Below are positions 36,222 through 47,568 of a stretch of 64,000 nt of DNA, piece after piece. The DNA lies in NCBI GenBank assembly GCA_003116875.1, contig BCKT01000002.1, positions 1,240,001-1,304,000 of the forward strand, written 5' to 3'. This stretch comes from Takashimella koratensis (Eukaryota; Basidiomycota; Tremellomycetes; Trichosporonales; Tetragoniomycetaceae). The position numbers and the translations under genes are program-made. Under the pieces are notes generated by a model. It was not told the DNA's origin. It worked only from the letters and a program-made list of their open reading frames with translations, and searched no databases. Every line of letters begins with the position of its first letter. The first letter of the stretch is position 1.

Positions 36222-37178
36222 GTTGGGTGGCCAGGGGGACATGTCGAGGAAAAAAAAAGAAAACAGAGAAGGGGGCAAGAGAGGTGGGGGTTATATATGG
36301 ATATGGATGTGGGTGGGGGAGGGGGAGGGGAGGGACGGAGGGGGCCGAGGTAGATGGGTAGGGAAGAAAAGTGGGTGAGACTTGCCCACAAAGATAGGGA
36401 AGCTCAAGGGCGAGGAAGGAACCGGGACCGAGAACTCGACCAGCAGCAGCTAGGACGTAAGGTTCGCCGAGAGAGTCAAGAGCAAGCCAGGAGGAGCCAG
36501 GAGGAGCCAGGCGACGAACGGTGGGTGGGTGGATGGATGGGGTGGGTGGGTCTGGATTCGTAATGAGGATGAGAATCGAAGGCGAGCTCACGGGATGGCA
36601 AATTCAACCTTCGGATCGGAGCTGAAAGGGAAAAAATTGACTGCATTTAGAGGATAGGTTAATATAAAACCCGCCCACACTCAGTCCATGTGGGCACATC
36701 CTTTCCCAGAGATAAGAACTGAAGAACAGATCGGGTCAACAACCAACGGTAGTACTTGCACAGTCACTGTGGTCCATAGTCGGACCTCCAGTGACAGGCG
36801 GCACAGGTAGGAGACGGAGCAGACAAACTTGCATGGTGCATTTTATCGACGTGCAGTTCCCTTTCATCTTTGTCTTCGATTGGGACATCACCGCAAACCT
36901 AGAGATAGACAAAGGGGCCAGGAACACTTATATGGAAATGGACAAACCCGGAGTTGGGGAAAGAGAAAAGAATAAAGCAGAAAAGCACAAAGACCCACTC
37001 GAGCAAAAGGAATCGAACAGGTCGTTGACCTGGGCGAGTCTAGACCAAGAAGTGATATAGTCAAGGGATCAAGCAAGTGAGAAAATAAAGGACCAATAAC
37101 TATTGGATCAATACCAGATTAAACGAGAAACGTAGACAACTTTCCAACCACACCATCAGCCCCTTTCACCTTATGAGG
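36222..37178. other. Intergenic region upstream of the DsbA-like gene, downstream of AP180
   Basis: 957 bases. A TATATA at 36292-36297 is the likely core promoter of the DsbA-like gene. Repeats of GGAGCCAGGA occur near 36485-36510 and GGATGGGGTGGGTGG near 36533-36550. A short minus-strand frame from an ATG at 36646 is not supported as a gene. Confidence 0.5.
36292..36297 (-). promoter_or_regulatory. TATA box for the DsbA-like gene
   Basis: TATATA in the context TTATATATGG, 71-76 bases upstream of the ATG at 36221. Inferred from sequence and position only. Confidence 0.4.
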
Positions 37179-40100
37179 CTAGATCAATGACCCGCCTTGT
37201 TGCTGTGTTGGCCTATTCTGACCGGCAAACGGACTACTCGCACCAAACGCGCCCGCCCCTCCAAACGCACCCGCTCCTCCTGCACCCGCACCTGTACCTC
37301 CGAACGCTCCGGACCCTCCAAACGCGCCTGCCATACCCGTCATCTGCGTTCCCATTCCTCCCATCCCCGTCTGTTGCCCCGTCATCCCAGGCATATTCGG
37401 TACCCCACCTACACCAGGTGATCCAAACATGCTCTGCCGGAATGGGTTCGGTGCCGATCCCGTGTTCTGCGCAACAAGTGTCTGTCCGAACGCCGACGAA
37501 GGCTGAAACCCCGTTCGTTGGGGTGTCATCCCGCCTCCTCCTTGCTGTTGCTGTTGCTGAGGTTGGGGAGACGTGGCCGGTGGGGAAGGTAACGAGAATG
37601 CCGACTGGCCAGGGACCGGTGCAGTCGCCGCCCCCGAGGACTGGAACGGGAACCCGTTTTGTTGTGTGTACATCTGACCAGGGCTCGCGACGAGCGCACC
37701 TGGTGTACCCGCGCTTCCATTCCCGTTTGACGAGGGTTCCGGGATCGGCGGGAGGGTTTCCATCAGACTCGAACCAAAGGTAGAGCTGGGTTTGAAAGGC
37801 TTGACAAGGGACCCGCCGTAACCCGTCCTCTGGGGCTGGAGGAATCCCGTCTGCTGCGCTTGGATCGGGGACGTCGGGGAGGCCGTGAACGCGTTGGATC
37901 CAGCGGTCCCGAATGCGTTCGTGTTGACTGACAACGAACCGAACTCGGCAAGCGGGTTGCTGCTGCTCGAGTTGGACGAGTCGTTGAATGCCGACGCAAT
38001 ATCAGACATCCCTGCGCCGGTACCTGCGCCTGAACCGGGCACCCCACCATTGGTCGGTGCGAGTGGGTCAAACGAGACTTGGCCGCTGGATGGAGCACTT
38101 GGATTCTGTCCACTGGGTGTGACGCCGAATTGCGCGTTGAAACGGTTCATAGCGAGCTCGTTCATTGACGGTCCTCGTGCCGGAGAGGGAAGGGCGGGTA
38201 CGCTCCCAGGCGCCGGAGCGAAGGGGTTCTTCGAACCCGTTGCCTGAGCCGTGAGCGGTTTTGGGTCGGTCGAAGCTGCAGGTGTTGAGCCTGGTCGGTT
38301 GATAGAGCCCATTGCAGACGCGTGGAAGGGCGATGCCGGCTGGCTGAATGCCCCGGATAGACCGTTGCCTCCGGGCCCGCCGATACCACCGAATGGAGCG
38401 CCCGTGGCGATCGGCGCAAGCATACTCTGACGGAACGGGTTGGAGCCTGTCGGTTGTGGCTGAAGGAAGCCTTGGGGTTGCTGTGGCTGTTGGGGTTGGG
38501 GCTGGAACCCCGTCTGTTGGGGCTGGACAAACGGCTGGTTGGAAGCGAGTGGGAAAGTCGATTGCCTGTTGATCGAGCCGAAAGCCATCGCGCCCGTCTG
38601 CTGAGGCTGCAAGAACGGTTGCTGCCCTCCCGCACCGGGGAACCCCGTCATCTGGGGCTGCATGAACCCCGTCTGTTGCGGAACCATCATACTCTGTCGG
38701 AACGGGTTCGGTTGGCCGGTCGCTTGTGCCTGCATCGCCATCTGCTGCATCTGCATCTGCTGCATCTGCATTAGCTGCATTTGCATCTGCGCCTGGGCTT
38801 GCGCTTGCATCTGGGGTGTGAAGCTCCTGCGACTGGTCAGCGTCGGTAATTGTGTAGAGATTCAGGGAAAAAGCCGTGAGTGCGAGCACAACTCACGCGT
38901 TCGACGCTGGACCGCCAAACATGGTCGGTTGCTGGTCGGCTTGGATCGAGTCGAAAAAGTCTTGGATCTTCTTGGACGCGCCAGGTGGGGCCGACGCGGT
39001 GGATGCAGCTGGCGTACTCGACCCAGCCGCCGGTGCCGAGGTCGACGCCGATGTCGCGGGCTTTGACTCGGGTTTGGCTAACACGACAGGTCAGATTTTA
39101 CTCCTTCCCTTCCTCCACTCCAACTCGCACTCACCCGACGAAGCCGGCTCGTTCTTCCCCGGCCTGTTCTCGACCACACCCAAGCTTTTCTTATACTCGA
39201 TCCTATTATCCTCAAAGTTAGGATCATTCAAATACTCTTCCAGCGCCTTGACCAAGCTCGTCGGTGCGTGTTTCAAGTTGGGGACAGGGACATTGACGAC
39301 GTTGTGAAGACGACGAGCGATAGCGAGGTAATCGACAATCTTGTCGGTTTGTTTAATAAAGTATTTGTAAATCTCAAACGAGTCGGTAGCGTCCACTTTG
39401 GACATTTCAAAGTAGTGCTCTGGACAGGGTTAGCAGGGTTACCGAAGAAGGTAGGGGGAAGAGGGATAGGTGCGGTCGGACGTACCGAGAATGTTGCAGA
39501 CACCTTCGTTGCCTGCTTGGAACAAGACCAACAAGTCCTTGACCAGCATCCGGTACGCCAAAGTCGTATTCTCCTCTCGCAGATCGTCGTCGTAGAACTG
39601 CAAGGGTTTCTCGTCAGTTGAACTCACACCCAAGTTTGATCACGCCAACAGAGCGAGTTCAACCCACTTTACAGTTGATCAAGGCGTCTAAGATCCGCTG
39701 GATTTGTTTGACTTCACGCAAGAGGCCCTTCTCAACCGGCAAGTGTCGCAACCTCCTTGCTTTTGCTATTACACATGTCAGCCCAACGTGATATACACCA
39801 ACGAAGTCCAGCTCCAGTCGCTGGGGCATAGACTCTTACTCACAGTTCGCACTGAGGCCGTTGGAGCGCCGGTTGCTCTCGGTCTGGGAATAGACGGGAT
39901 CGTGCTTGAGGTCTCGGAAGCTGATGATCCTGGCGTCGAGGTAGGAAGCGTAGTACTTGAGGTTTGAAGGGGGGTGGTATCCTATTCAAGGGCGTTAACG
40001 TTAACGCGAAGCTCTCCTCTTACGATGCCAGGTTAGGCAGAGAGACAGACTCACCCTCCCATGTCTGGCTTGCGACGTTGCGCAACCGAAGGGTATCCCC

Positions 40101-40654
40101 CTGTGACAAGTTCTCGAGCAAGTTATCCGCCGACCCCGACCGCATCATCTGATGCAGCGTGAGGAGGGCCTTGAAGACGACCTGATTTCAAAGCGTTAGC
40201 GCCAAACACCGTGCCCAACTGGATTCACCGATGACCGAGAGGACAGGGACGTACCACTGCGTTGGGCTCGCGGAGGCGAAGTGATAGTGAACGGGTGATA
40301 TCGTTCAGCGAACCGTCGTCCGAGTATGTCGCGGATATCAACACGCTATAGAGGTATCGTTAGTTCAGCCATCACTTTATTCAAGCCACCACCGGGGGGG
40401 GGGGGGGGGTTGCTGTTCGCAACCTCGGCCTCGAAGCGAATCTGAATCCGGACGTACTCGACATACTGAACGTCGTCAGTATGTTTCCCATTTCACCGAC
40501 CTGATGCAGTGGGGAGTGGTAAAGAGCCGCGCGGAGAGGAACGCGGATGGATAAGGACGAAGCACGAAGGATGGAAGAGACTTACTTTGGCCTTTGGAGG
40601 AGCGTTCTTCGGCTTACAAGCCAACTTGACGATCTTATCAAAGTTGTTAGACAT
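37179..40654 (-). CDS. AP180/CALM-type clathrin assembly protein (ANTH domain, Yap1801-like)
   Basis: Ten exons (40654-40586, 40465-40458, 40345-40255, 40181-40055, 39981-39844, 39765-39668, 39597-39486, 39419-39135, 39077-38897, 38826-37179) encode 918 residues. The ANTH domain (1 to about 300) starts NFDKIVKLACKPKNAPPKAK, the PtdIns(4,5)P2-binding K-x9-KxK motif, followed by VLISATYSDDGSLNDI, NVASQTWEGYHPPSNLKYYA and MLVKDLLVLFQAGNEGVCNI. The tail is Gln/Pro/Gly-rich with repeated NPFRQSM (EH-domain ligands) and many PQxTG motifs resembling Ark1/Prk1 kinase sites. Role: endocytic coat adaptor that recruits clathrin and cargo at the plasma membrane. Exon 2 is only 8 bases, and intron 2 contains a 17-base homopolymer. 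Confidence 0.95.
40394..40410 (+). repeat. G17 homopolymer inside AP180 intron 2
   Basis: Seventeen G on the + strand (C17 on the coding strand) between the 8-base exon 2 and exon 3. Its length may be an assembly estimate. Confidence 0.85.
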
Positions 40655-41588
40655 CCTGGGCCAAGTCTAGACCAAGCTTCCGTCGTATCAGCGAGGCGAA
40701 CGTGGATTGACAAAGAGGCAGGTGTTAAGATGAGGAGGTAGGAGTGGGGTCGGGTGTTGTTGGAGGAGCGCAGGGTAGCGCCGATTTTAGACGACAAGAG
40801 CCGGTATCCGTGCTGCGCAAGGACGAGGCGGGGTACGTCCGTTGAAGCGAGTGACAAGGTACGAGGAGGGGAGACTGTGAGGGTTATGAGGGTCGGGTGG
40901 TGTCAAGCTCTGGATGGATGCAAGGGTGGGTGGTGAGTGGATGCAGTGGAGATGACGGGGAGATTAGACCGGAGAGGATGGCTACGACGTCGGTGAGTTG
41001 GATGGATGGCCCAGGCGGGATTCAGGGTATTCGGCCGCGGCTCTGTGGCGCTCTCCTGCTCGGGCACACCTACCCCCCTCTTGCACGCCACCACCACCAC
41101 CACCACCACCACCACCACCNCCACCACCACCACCACCACCCACCCACCCCATCCATCCCACCATTGCAAAGTTCTAATGGCTGCATAGGAGAGATGACGG
41201 GATATCTTCGTACAGTTGGTTGAGAAGCGTCTAACTAGTGACCAGTGGAGGGAGAGGAAATTGAAACACAAGTAACACAGGGGCACGGGGCACGGTAAGA
41301 GCGGGAACTGGGAACTAAGACGGCATAGGGAATAGGGGATAGGCGAAAGACGCAATCGTCTGTTTTAGGGAGAGGATCTAGTGACTTGAGACTGGGGGAC
41401 AAAGCACCAGCGCGCGAGGAATGTGAGATTGTGTCTGACGCCGTGTATGTAAGATGAGAGACGAATGAATGCGAGTCACGAATCGAGTACGAGTACCTGA
41501 ATAAACAACGTTCAAGCTGAAAAACACCAGTGAAGCGAAAAGAAAGAAACCAAATGGGGAAAGGGGAGGGGAAAGATCACTATCCACA
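40655..41588. other. Intergenic region, AP180 promoter and membrane-protein 3' flank
   Basis: 934 bases with a CAC trinucleotide repeat at 41089-41140 that includes one undetermined base (41120). Glycine- and histidine-rich frames crossing it are artefacts of the repeat. No gene seen. Confidence 0.5.
41089..41140 (+). repeat. CAC trinucleotide microsatellite with one N
   Basis: About 17 CAC units, interrupted by N at 41120, continuing into CACC repeats. Length is uncertain in the assembly. Confidence 0.9.
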
Positions 41589-43952
41589 TCACTCGCTACC
41601 GTCAAAGGTCACCTGAACGTCTCCCCAGGAGCCCTTGACGACAAGTTGCGACCCGCTTGCCTCTTGCGAGTTCTGTACCTCCATCGCTGTGATCCCTGTC
41701 TCCCCCTTGGGCGCCCAGAACGCCACACCCGTCACCGTCACTGCCGCGTCTGCAACCGAGGTATCGTTGATCCCCTCCGTAGCGAAGAGCGTTCCAGTGC
41801 CCATATTGATATCGCCCTGGACAACCGTCCGTACCCGACCTTCATGTTGCGGGTCGAGAGCAGCGTTCGTGTTGACTGGAGGTAGTCGGACTTCTCCCCA
41901 TTCGTTCTGCAGCGCAAACGCGCCTACAAAGTTGGGGTGCATCGATACGCTCACTGTCCCGCCTGACGAAGAAGTGTAAGACGACAAAGAGGTAGACGGC
42001 GGGTGGTGAAGGTATGCAACGAAGATGAAGCCCTCCTCAGCGGTGAACGAGGTGGAGATCGCGTGGGTAGGCGCAGGGATGTCGTCTTCGTACAACTCCA
42101 TCATCTGGAGGTCGTTGATGAATTTAGGCTCGGCGGAGCGCTCATACGTAGAACGCTTGACGTAGGGTAATGTCGAGTCGAGTGTGGTCGAGTTGTCATT
42201 AGGGTTGCTCGGGTCGTACAGGATCACATCGGCGAGGATAGTTCCCCTGCGCGAGGTTAGCGGATGATCAACGATGTTTAGCTGCCCGATACTCACTGTG
42301 TAGCGTTGATGCTGAGCGACTGGGAGATGTTAAACTTTCCCTGGACGCTGCTCATCCCTGCTTGGATGGTAGCAGTATTTGCAGCGACATACGTCGTGAC
42401 GACCCCTCCTCGAGCGGAGCACACCGACCAGTCACCAATGTTCAACACGTTGAACATGTTGCCCATCCGGACTGCCATCTGAGCGAGGTCGAGCGAGATC
42501 GAGGGGAAGTACATGGACGGGGATACGGGATTCGCCACGAGCGAAGGTGGGAGACGAACGACGAGGTGGAAAGAGGGCGTGATGAATGGGTTGAGCGCGA
42601 ACGGATTGCTCACGCCTCCGCATGTCTGGATAGGGGTCTGGACAATCAGAATCGAGTTCAATCGTTTCAACTCACGTAAATTCCAACACCGACGCTGCCG
42701 TTATTCCGCGCCATTTGGCACACCTGAACAACGGAATCCAGGTCGTATCCAGCTGGGTATCGCACGACCACGTCGACAGAGATCACACCTTCTTGCCCGC
42801 CCGCGATGACATCTGCTGGCCCATCCGAACCGACAAACTCGACTGTCCCGCCGGCAGCGATGCCGCGCGAGATCATGTACAACCCCGGCACGCTAAGCCG
42901 GCCAGAGTCGTCGTACTCGAGTGGGAAGGTAAAGTTGGTGATAGCATGCGCGAAGAGACTGGAAGCGACAGCAAGTTGGTCGAGCGTCGCAGAGGTCGTG
43001 TTGAAGGCGGAGAATTGGTTACAGTTGGTGGCCGTTCCGTCGGCAAGGTGTGGGCCATCCTTCGAGAGGTTAGCATGGCCCATGCAGGAAACTTACTCTT
43101 GATGGTACATATGTTAGGTTGAGATTTGGGGTCTGCACACGTCAGAATGGGTTCGTCTTGGTGAAGCTGTCGACTCACTTGGTATGAGGTCGATTGTGAC
43201 CCGCCTTGACCTTGATCTCCCCAGGAAGTATTTGCCGCTGTCGCCTTGTGTATAGTCAACCCCGCGCGGAACCCGATTGTCAACCCCACGATGAGGCCGA
43301 TTGCGATGAGGAAGAGCACAGCCGCGGATTGGACCCATCGTCGGTACTTTTTCCACCACTTGCGCGCGGCAGGTGACGTGATGAATGCTGGGAGTGGGAC
43401 GATCCCCCATAACCGCCGTCGGGAAGTCGAGGTTTCTCCGGATGACTCCCAGAGTTTGGTCGAGCTGCCGCCAGCGAGTGTGGTGGTAGGTGTCGTCGCG
43501 GTCGAGTCGATTGTCAAGTGCGGAAGGTATGCGCGAGATGATGAGGGACCCGGGCCCGCGATCGGAGTGAGGGAAGAGGAACTAGAACTGGAAAGGCGAT
43601 TCATCCCTGCTGCCGCGGCCCCTCTTGAGGCTCTTCGTCCGAGAGACAGCCGCGGTGCATTCGAGTCTGCAAATACTTCGCCCTCGGATAACCGCAACGA
43701 GCGCTGCCGCCGTTCGTAAGGGGGCAACGCCTCGGCCCACTCGTCGCTGAAGGGATAACTAAACGCGCTCGTCCGCCGCAACGCATTGACCGGCCGCGTC
43801 ACGCCCATCCCTCTGTTCCCGTCATCGTCATCATCGTCGTCGTCGAGGAGGTCGGAGGGCTCGGAGGGTGGTGCAATGAAGGTCGTCGATGTCGAGTTGG
43901 AGACGGTGCGGAAGAGGTTTGGGTCCTTCTCCGGATCGGGAGGGATGATCAT
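41589..43952 (-). CDS. Type II single-pass membrane protein with large extracytosolic domain, function unknown
   Basis: Five exons (43952-43179, 43132-43097, 43059-42676, 42637-42297, 42246-41589) encode 730 residues. The first 200 or so residues are cytosolic and disordered (Asp8 run near residue 37, Ser7 run, Pro/Thr-rich). One membrane segment, AAVLFLIAIGLIVGLTIGF (about residues 209-227), follows basic KWWKKYRRW, predicting the C-terminus outside. The roughly 500-residue outer part is rich in N-glycosylation sequons (NTS, NTT, NGS, NIS, NAT, NDT) and beta-strand-like repeats, with sparse Cys (TNCNQF, VCQ, TCGG, VCSARGG). I do not recognise the family beyond a resemblance in layout to uncharacterised basidiomycete membrane proteins; a wall-sensing or surface role is only inference. 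Confidence 0.8.
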
Positions 43953-44928
43953 CGTGGATCAAGCGGGAGGAGGAGTAAAAATGTGTGCAAAAAGAAAGAT
44001 TGGGTGGTGGGTGGGAGATGGTGTGCGAGACTAAGGCGGTATGGTGTGGGTTATGGTCGTGGTCGTGCTAGAAGAGCATGGTCTGGAGACGAGTTGAGGA
44101 CGATGAAAGGGAGGTGGATTGTGCGGCAGGTAAGGATGAGGCGGTGAGGTGGGGTGGTGTTTACAGGAACGCGGGCGAAAAGGGGCAGACGACGTTTCCT
44201 CTTGGACTGGGGCGTCACGGGTGATTGCGGTAGCTGGTCTTTTTCGTAAGTCTTGGCGTTCTCACAAGCACACCTCGCGCAGGTACCGAGCGAGTGGGTG
44301 TCGCTGGGTCGTGCCGTGCGAAGATCGACGATGGACGTATGGACGTATGGATGGAGGTGGATAGAGATGGATACGAGGTGGATGGATGAGAAAAAGGAAA
44401 CACTGCAGGCAGGGGACAGGGGGTAGGGCATGGGCCCAGAGGCAGAAGCAGAGACAGGCAGTAAGTGACGCAGGGTACGTTTAAGGAAACTCGGCGCCCG
44501 TTAATACGGGAAGCGAAGGATTTGTAATTCGATTAAGAAATGAAGCCCCCGGGGATTAGGAAAATGGTCATCGCGGGTCCGTTGTTAGGAAGTTGATCCT
44601 TTTGTCAACCCCTGGTGTGGCACTTTCCCACGGACCACGATTCCCAGTCGGTGGCACCCCCACCTCACGCCCGTGCCTTGCACAGCCAGCGTCGATCGTC
44701 GGTTTCGTGGATACTCTCGGCTCAAAAATCATTCATCAAAAACTCTTCTCATGACTCATGACTCGTTCTGATCTCAGCCTCCAATCCCCTCGTCAACGTC
44801 AACCTCCCCGCGCCTGTGTTGTGGAACTGAACTGGGGTGTACTGAATGGTACCGAGTGGTGCTGAATGGTACGAGATTGTACAAACCTGAACTGTACAGA
44901 ACAGATTCACCAAACCGGAACGAGCCCC
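43953..44928. other. Intergenic region between the membrane protein and the tandem family
   Basis: 976 bases: promoter of the membrane protein, GGATGGAT-like repeats near 44335-44390, and a tandem CATGACT at 44750-44764. No gene seen. Confidence 0.5.
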
Positions 44929-45422
44929 TCACTCCGACTGGTCCAAGAGATCGTACGTGAACTCCAGGCAACAGGTGTGGAAGGCGTCGGGCTCCCCGAA
45001 TCCGCGGATGAGATCAATGCCCTTCAGCTTGACCTCGCCGTTCATCGTGTCATCCGCCGCAACACGACACAAGGCAAAGCTGAGGGGGCGACATTCGCCC
45101 GGACCCAGCTGATGGTCTCCAGTACGACGAAGACCGGAAATGCGCTGAGGTTGACTGGCGATGCCGACGGCTGGTGAGAGTTGGAGCCGTCCTGTTTCGC
45201 GATATACCATGCAGGGATCATGCCCGGATCACGCTGGACTTCACTCAGAGTGAGGTCGGTCTGGTCAAACATCACGACGTCGTCGTTACATTTGAGTGAC
45301 AACTGGAACTGCGAATCATAGGTGTCGCCCAGAGAGAGCTTAGCAGCATTTGGAAAGTCGGCTTCGAAGACAGGTTCACCACTCGAGCTGGGGGACAGCT
45401 TGGTGAAGCGAAAAGCGTTCAT
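44929..45422 (-). pseudogene. Truncated, frameshifted copy of the tandem unknown family (copy 1)
   Basis: From the ATG at 45422 the frame runs 126 residues (MNAFRFTKLSP...) and stops at 45042. It aligns by eye with the N-terminal domain of the two copies upstream: FR-x-KLSP, a hydrophobic FP-x-AAKLSL strand, and the core VNLSAFPVFVVLETISWVR matching PVELREFPLSTVLPILGWAR. Just after this core the similarity moves to another frame (VKLKGIDLI ... CLEFTYDLL, stop at 44929), matching the positions of SVAL ... EWIFSVD in copy 3. That indicates a frameshift. The C-terminal half found in copies 2 and 3 is absent. A short functional protein of 126 residues cannot be excluded. No introns are apparent. 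Confidence 0.6.
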
Positions 45423-46055
45423 GCTGCGCTCGAATGGACGAAGATAGTGTTGAGCCGCACGCACGCCGACGTAAAAGCAATGTTGCGGAAGCGAAGAGAT
45501 GGTATATGATGTAGAATAGAGCAGCCGCTTTCGTCTGCACACCGCAACTCATCAAGGAAAGTACCGTCAAGTCGGAGCGGAGTACGGAGCGTGGGATATA
45601 TTTGGGGAGCACAAAGCAACGCTCACACGCGTGGGAAAGCCTCCTTTGTCTCCCAGATATATCTGACTCTGCTGCCATGTGAGCTGCAGATTGAATGTCC
45701 CACTCTCAGAAACAAGACTCGAGGGCTCTCATACGGATATCGATTGCTTGCGGCTGGCCTTTGTCAAGCGGCAATAACGCATTTCATCCCACGATTATAG
45801 CACTTGCGGGGGACGTTGACATGGTACAGCTGGTCTCGTTATGTCTCCATATGGCAATAAGAGAACAAATGATCAAGTTTAACAGTGAGTAGGCTCCCTA
45901 TTAGGCTCCCTACATGTATTGTATCTAAGATAGACCCCTTCAGCAGGGGTTGCAAGGTCCGTCCAAAGCAATTTGATCATTCATAAAATGAGAGCGCGCT
46001 AAACGATACGGATCAACTGGAGATGGGTACAAGCTTGTGGATTTGTCATCCCCGA
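45423..46055. other. Spacer between copies 1 and 2 of the tandem family
   Basis: 633 bases, visibly richer in A+T than most of the window. It should hold the copy 1 promoter and copy 2 3' UTR. No recognisable gene; a + strand frame near 45695-45892 is unsupported. Confidence 0.45.
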
Positions 46056-46979
46056 CTACTCCTTGTCCTCCCTCAATGACCCCTTTACCGTACATACGAG
46101 CCGTCCCCAGTCGCTTTTGGGTTCATCACTCGGAGCGGTCGGCTGGAGCGACACTATTTGCTCGACCTTGAACGTTCTATCGTCCAACTGATGGGAACGA
46201 CTATAATACTCCGCAAGGTCACTTGCAGTATCTTCCTTGAGACCATCGGAGAGCTGGCTCCAGATGATTACTTGTTTGTCCTCTGGAATACTGATCGTTG
46301 ATACGTTGGCGGTCTCGTTAAGAGCATTCAAAATCTCTTCGGACCCATCCGTCGCCAAGGACAGTCGTTGCGCTTGATTTCCCTCATGCAGAACAATGCT
46401 ATAACTTTGGTCGGCAGACTGTTGTACCTCCATGTCCTCGAAATCGACTACAAACGAACAGATTGTGGGATCCGCGTTAACCGGGTTTGTTATCCGGATC
46501 TTCCTCGATTTGGTAAGGAAATCCCTTGAGCCAACGGAAAAGATCCACTCGCTGTAGCTTGGGTCGAATTTAGGGGCTGAAAGCACAACCACATTCTCCA
46601 CAAGTATGTTGCTTGGCGTAGCCTCGTGACTCAACTTGTTGCGTACCCAACCAAGGATAGGCTGGATTGCAGAGAGAGGGAAAGCCCCTAGCTCGACGGG
46701 TATCAGAGGAGAAACCCTCTCGTCATCGTCATCATCATCCGGGACCTTGAATGAAGTAAGACACGCCTCGATGGTCTCAGCCTCATGCTCCACAATATGG
46801 CTCTCAAGGTGACTATTGTCAAGCATCAAAGTGTCGTCTTCCATCTGAATGGTCATCGAGAACAACTGATGATTGGCACTATCCACCATGACTGAGACGG
46901 CGCCAGGAAGCTTAACCGAAAAGCGGTGATGCCCTGTTAGATTCTGTGATAGCTCGAGGAATGTCAGTTCGCTCATCAT
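46056..46979 (-). CDS. Tandem unknown-family protein, copy 2
   Basis: A single uninterrupted frame of 307 residues from ATG 46979 (MMSELTFLEL; 46976 is an equal alternative). No signal peptide or membrane segment. It shares with copy 3, in the same order: RFSVKLPGAVSV (RFSVVFPQTAEL), IPVELGAFPLSAIQPILGWVR, YSEWIFSV, CSFVVDFEDM, IVLHEG, IWSQLSDGLKED and DWGRLVCTVKG near the C-terminus. An acidic run (D6, about residue 77) sits between the N-terminal domain and the core. I do not recognise any known domain. It has no visible intron, unlike nearly all other genes here. Being the best-preserved together with copy 3, it is likely expressed, but that is inference. Confidence 0.75.
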   Translation of the reverse strand: MMSELTFLELSQNLTGHHRFSVKLPGAVSVMVDSANHQLFSMTIQMEDDTLMLDNSHLESHIVEHEAETIEACLTSFKVPDDDDDDERVSPLIPVELGAFPLSAIQPILGWVRNKLSHEATPSNILVENVVVLSAPKFDPSYSEWIFSVGSRDFLTKSRKIRITNPVNADPTICSFVVDFEDMEVQQSADQSYSIVLHEGNQAQRLSLATDGSEEILNALNETANVSTISIPEDKQVIIWSQLSDGLKEDTASDLAEYYSRSHQLDDRTFKVEQIVSLQPTAPSDEPKSDWGRLVCTVKGSLREDKE

Positions 46980-47568
46980 ACTCCTTGTGCTGTTTCTCTG
47001 AACTGTCTGATGGAGATTGGTGCAAGGCAAAAGCTGATGGGCGCTGAAAAGATGGATCAGTATACTGTTGGATGCACGATTAGAATTGTGGGAGTGGACG
47101 CCTGTCGCTGTTGGGAAAAAAAGACCGAGGCGGCAAGTCCTCCTTTCGAAGGAGGATGGAAGGACGTTGGCCTCACTCACAGTACACCGAAGAACGAACA
47201 CCGCTCGGGCTGCAAACGGCAGCTTCACTCCCTTGTGTTGGCCGGTTTCGTATTTTACCTCTTTTCGTATGGGTCAGATTCGGTCTTTCTCTCATGGGCA
47301 GCATTGCCAAGTGCAGCAAGACGACGGAGCTGCTTTGCAATGACTTATTTGCCGCCGATATCTGCTACGAGAATTGACCCGCATGCGTCTGCAGGTCGTC
47401 AATGGGGAGTTTTTGGTGATCGCACTGGTGGCTCACGGCACGCTGATATCATCCGAGTCTAAGCTTTGAACATATGCATCTCTCAAGTCCGGGCGCTTCT
47501 CATTGTACACAGAGTAACTAACAGCCATCTTCTCGCTTCATCATTCAGAACAGCCCCGGGGACCTTTG
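46980..47568. other. Spacer between copies 2 and 3 of the tandem family
   Basis: 589 bases with the presumed promoter of copy 2. The copy 2 frame stays open upstream to 47228 but without a better ATG. No other gene seen. Confidence 0.45.

Noticed and set aside
36205..36646. Upstream minus-strand frame from ATG 36646 with a basic, mitochondrial-like leader
   Set aside because: It cannot be joined in phase to the DsbA-like gene by good splice sites and soon becomes low complexity.
36990..37030. Possible tRNA B-box (TTCGATTCC) on the minus strand
   Set aside because: No cloverleaf with matching acceptor stem or A-box could be drawn around it.
40903..41355. His- or Val/Gly-rich frames at 41 kb
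   Set aside because: They are translations of the CAC repeat, containing an undetermined residue.
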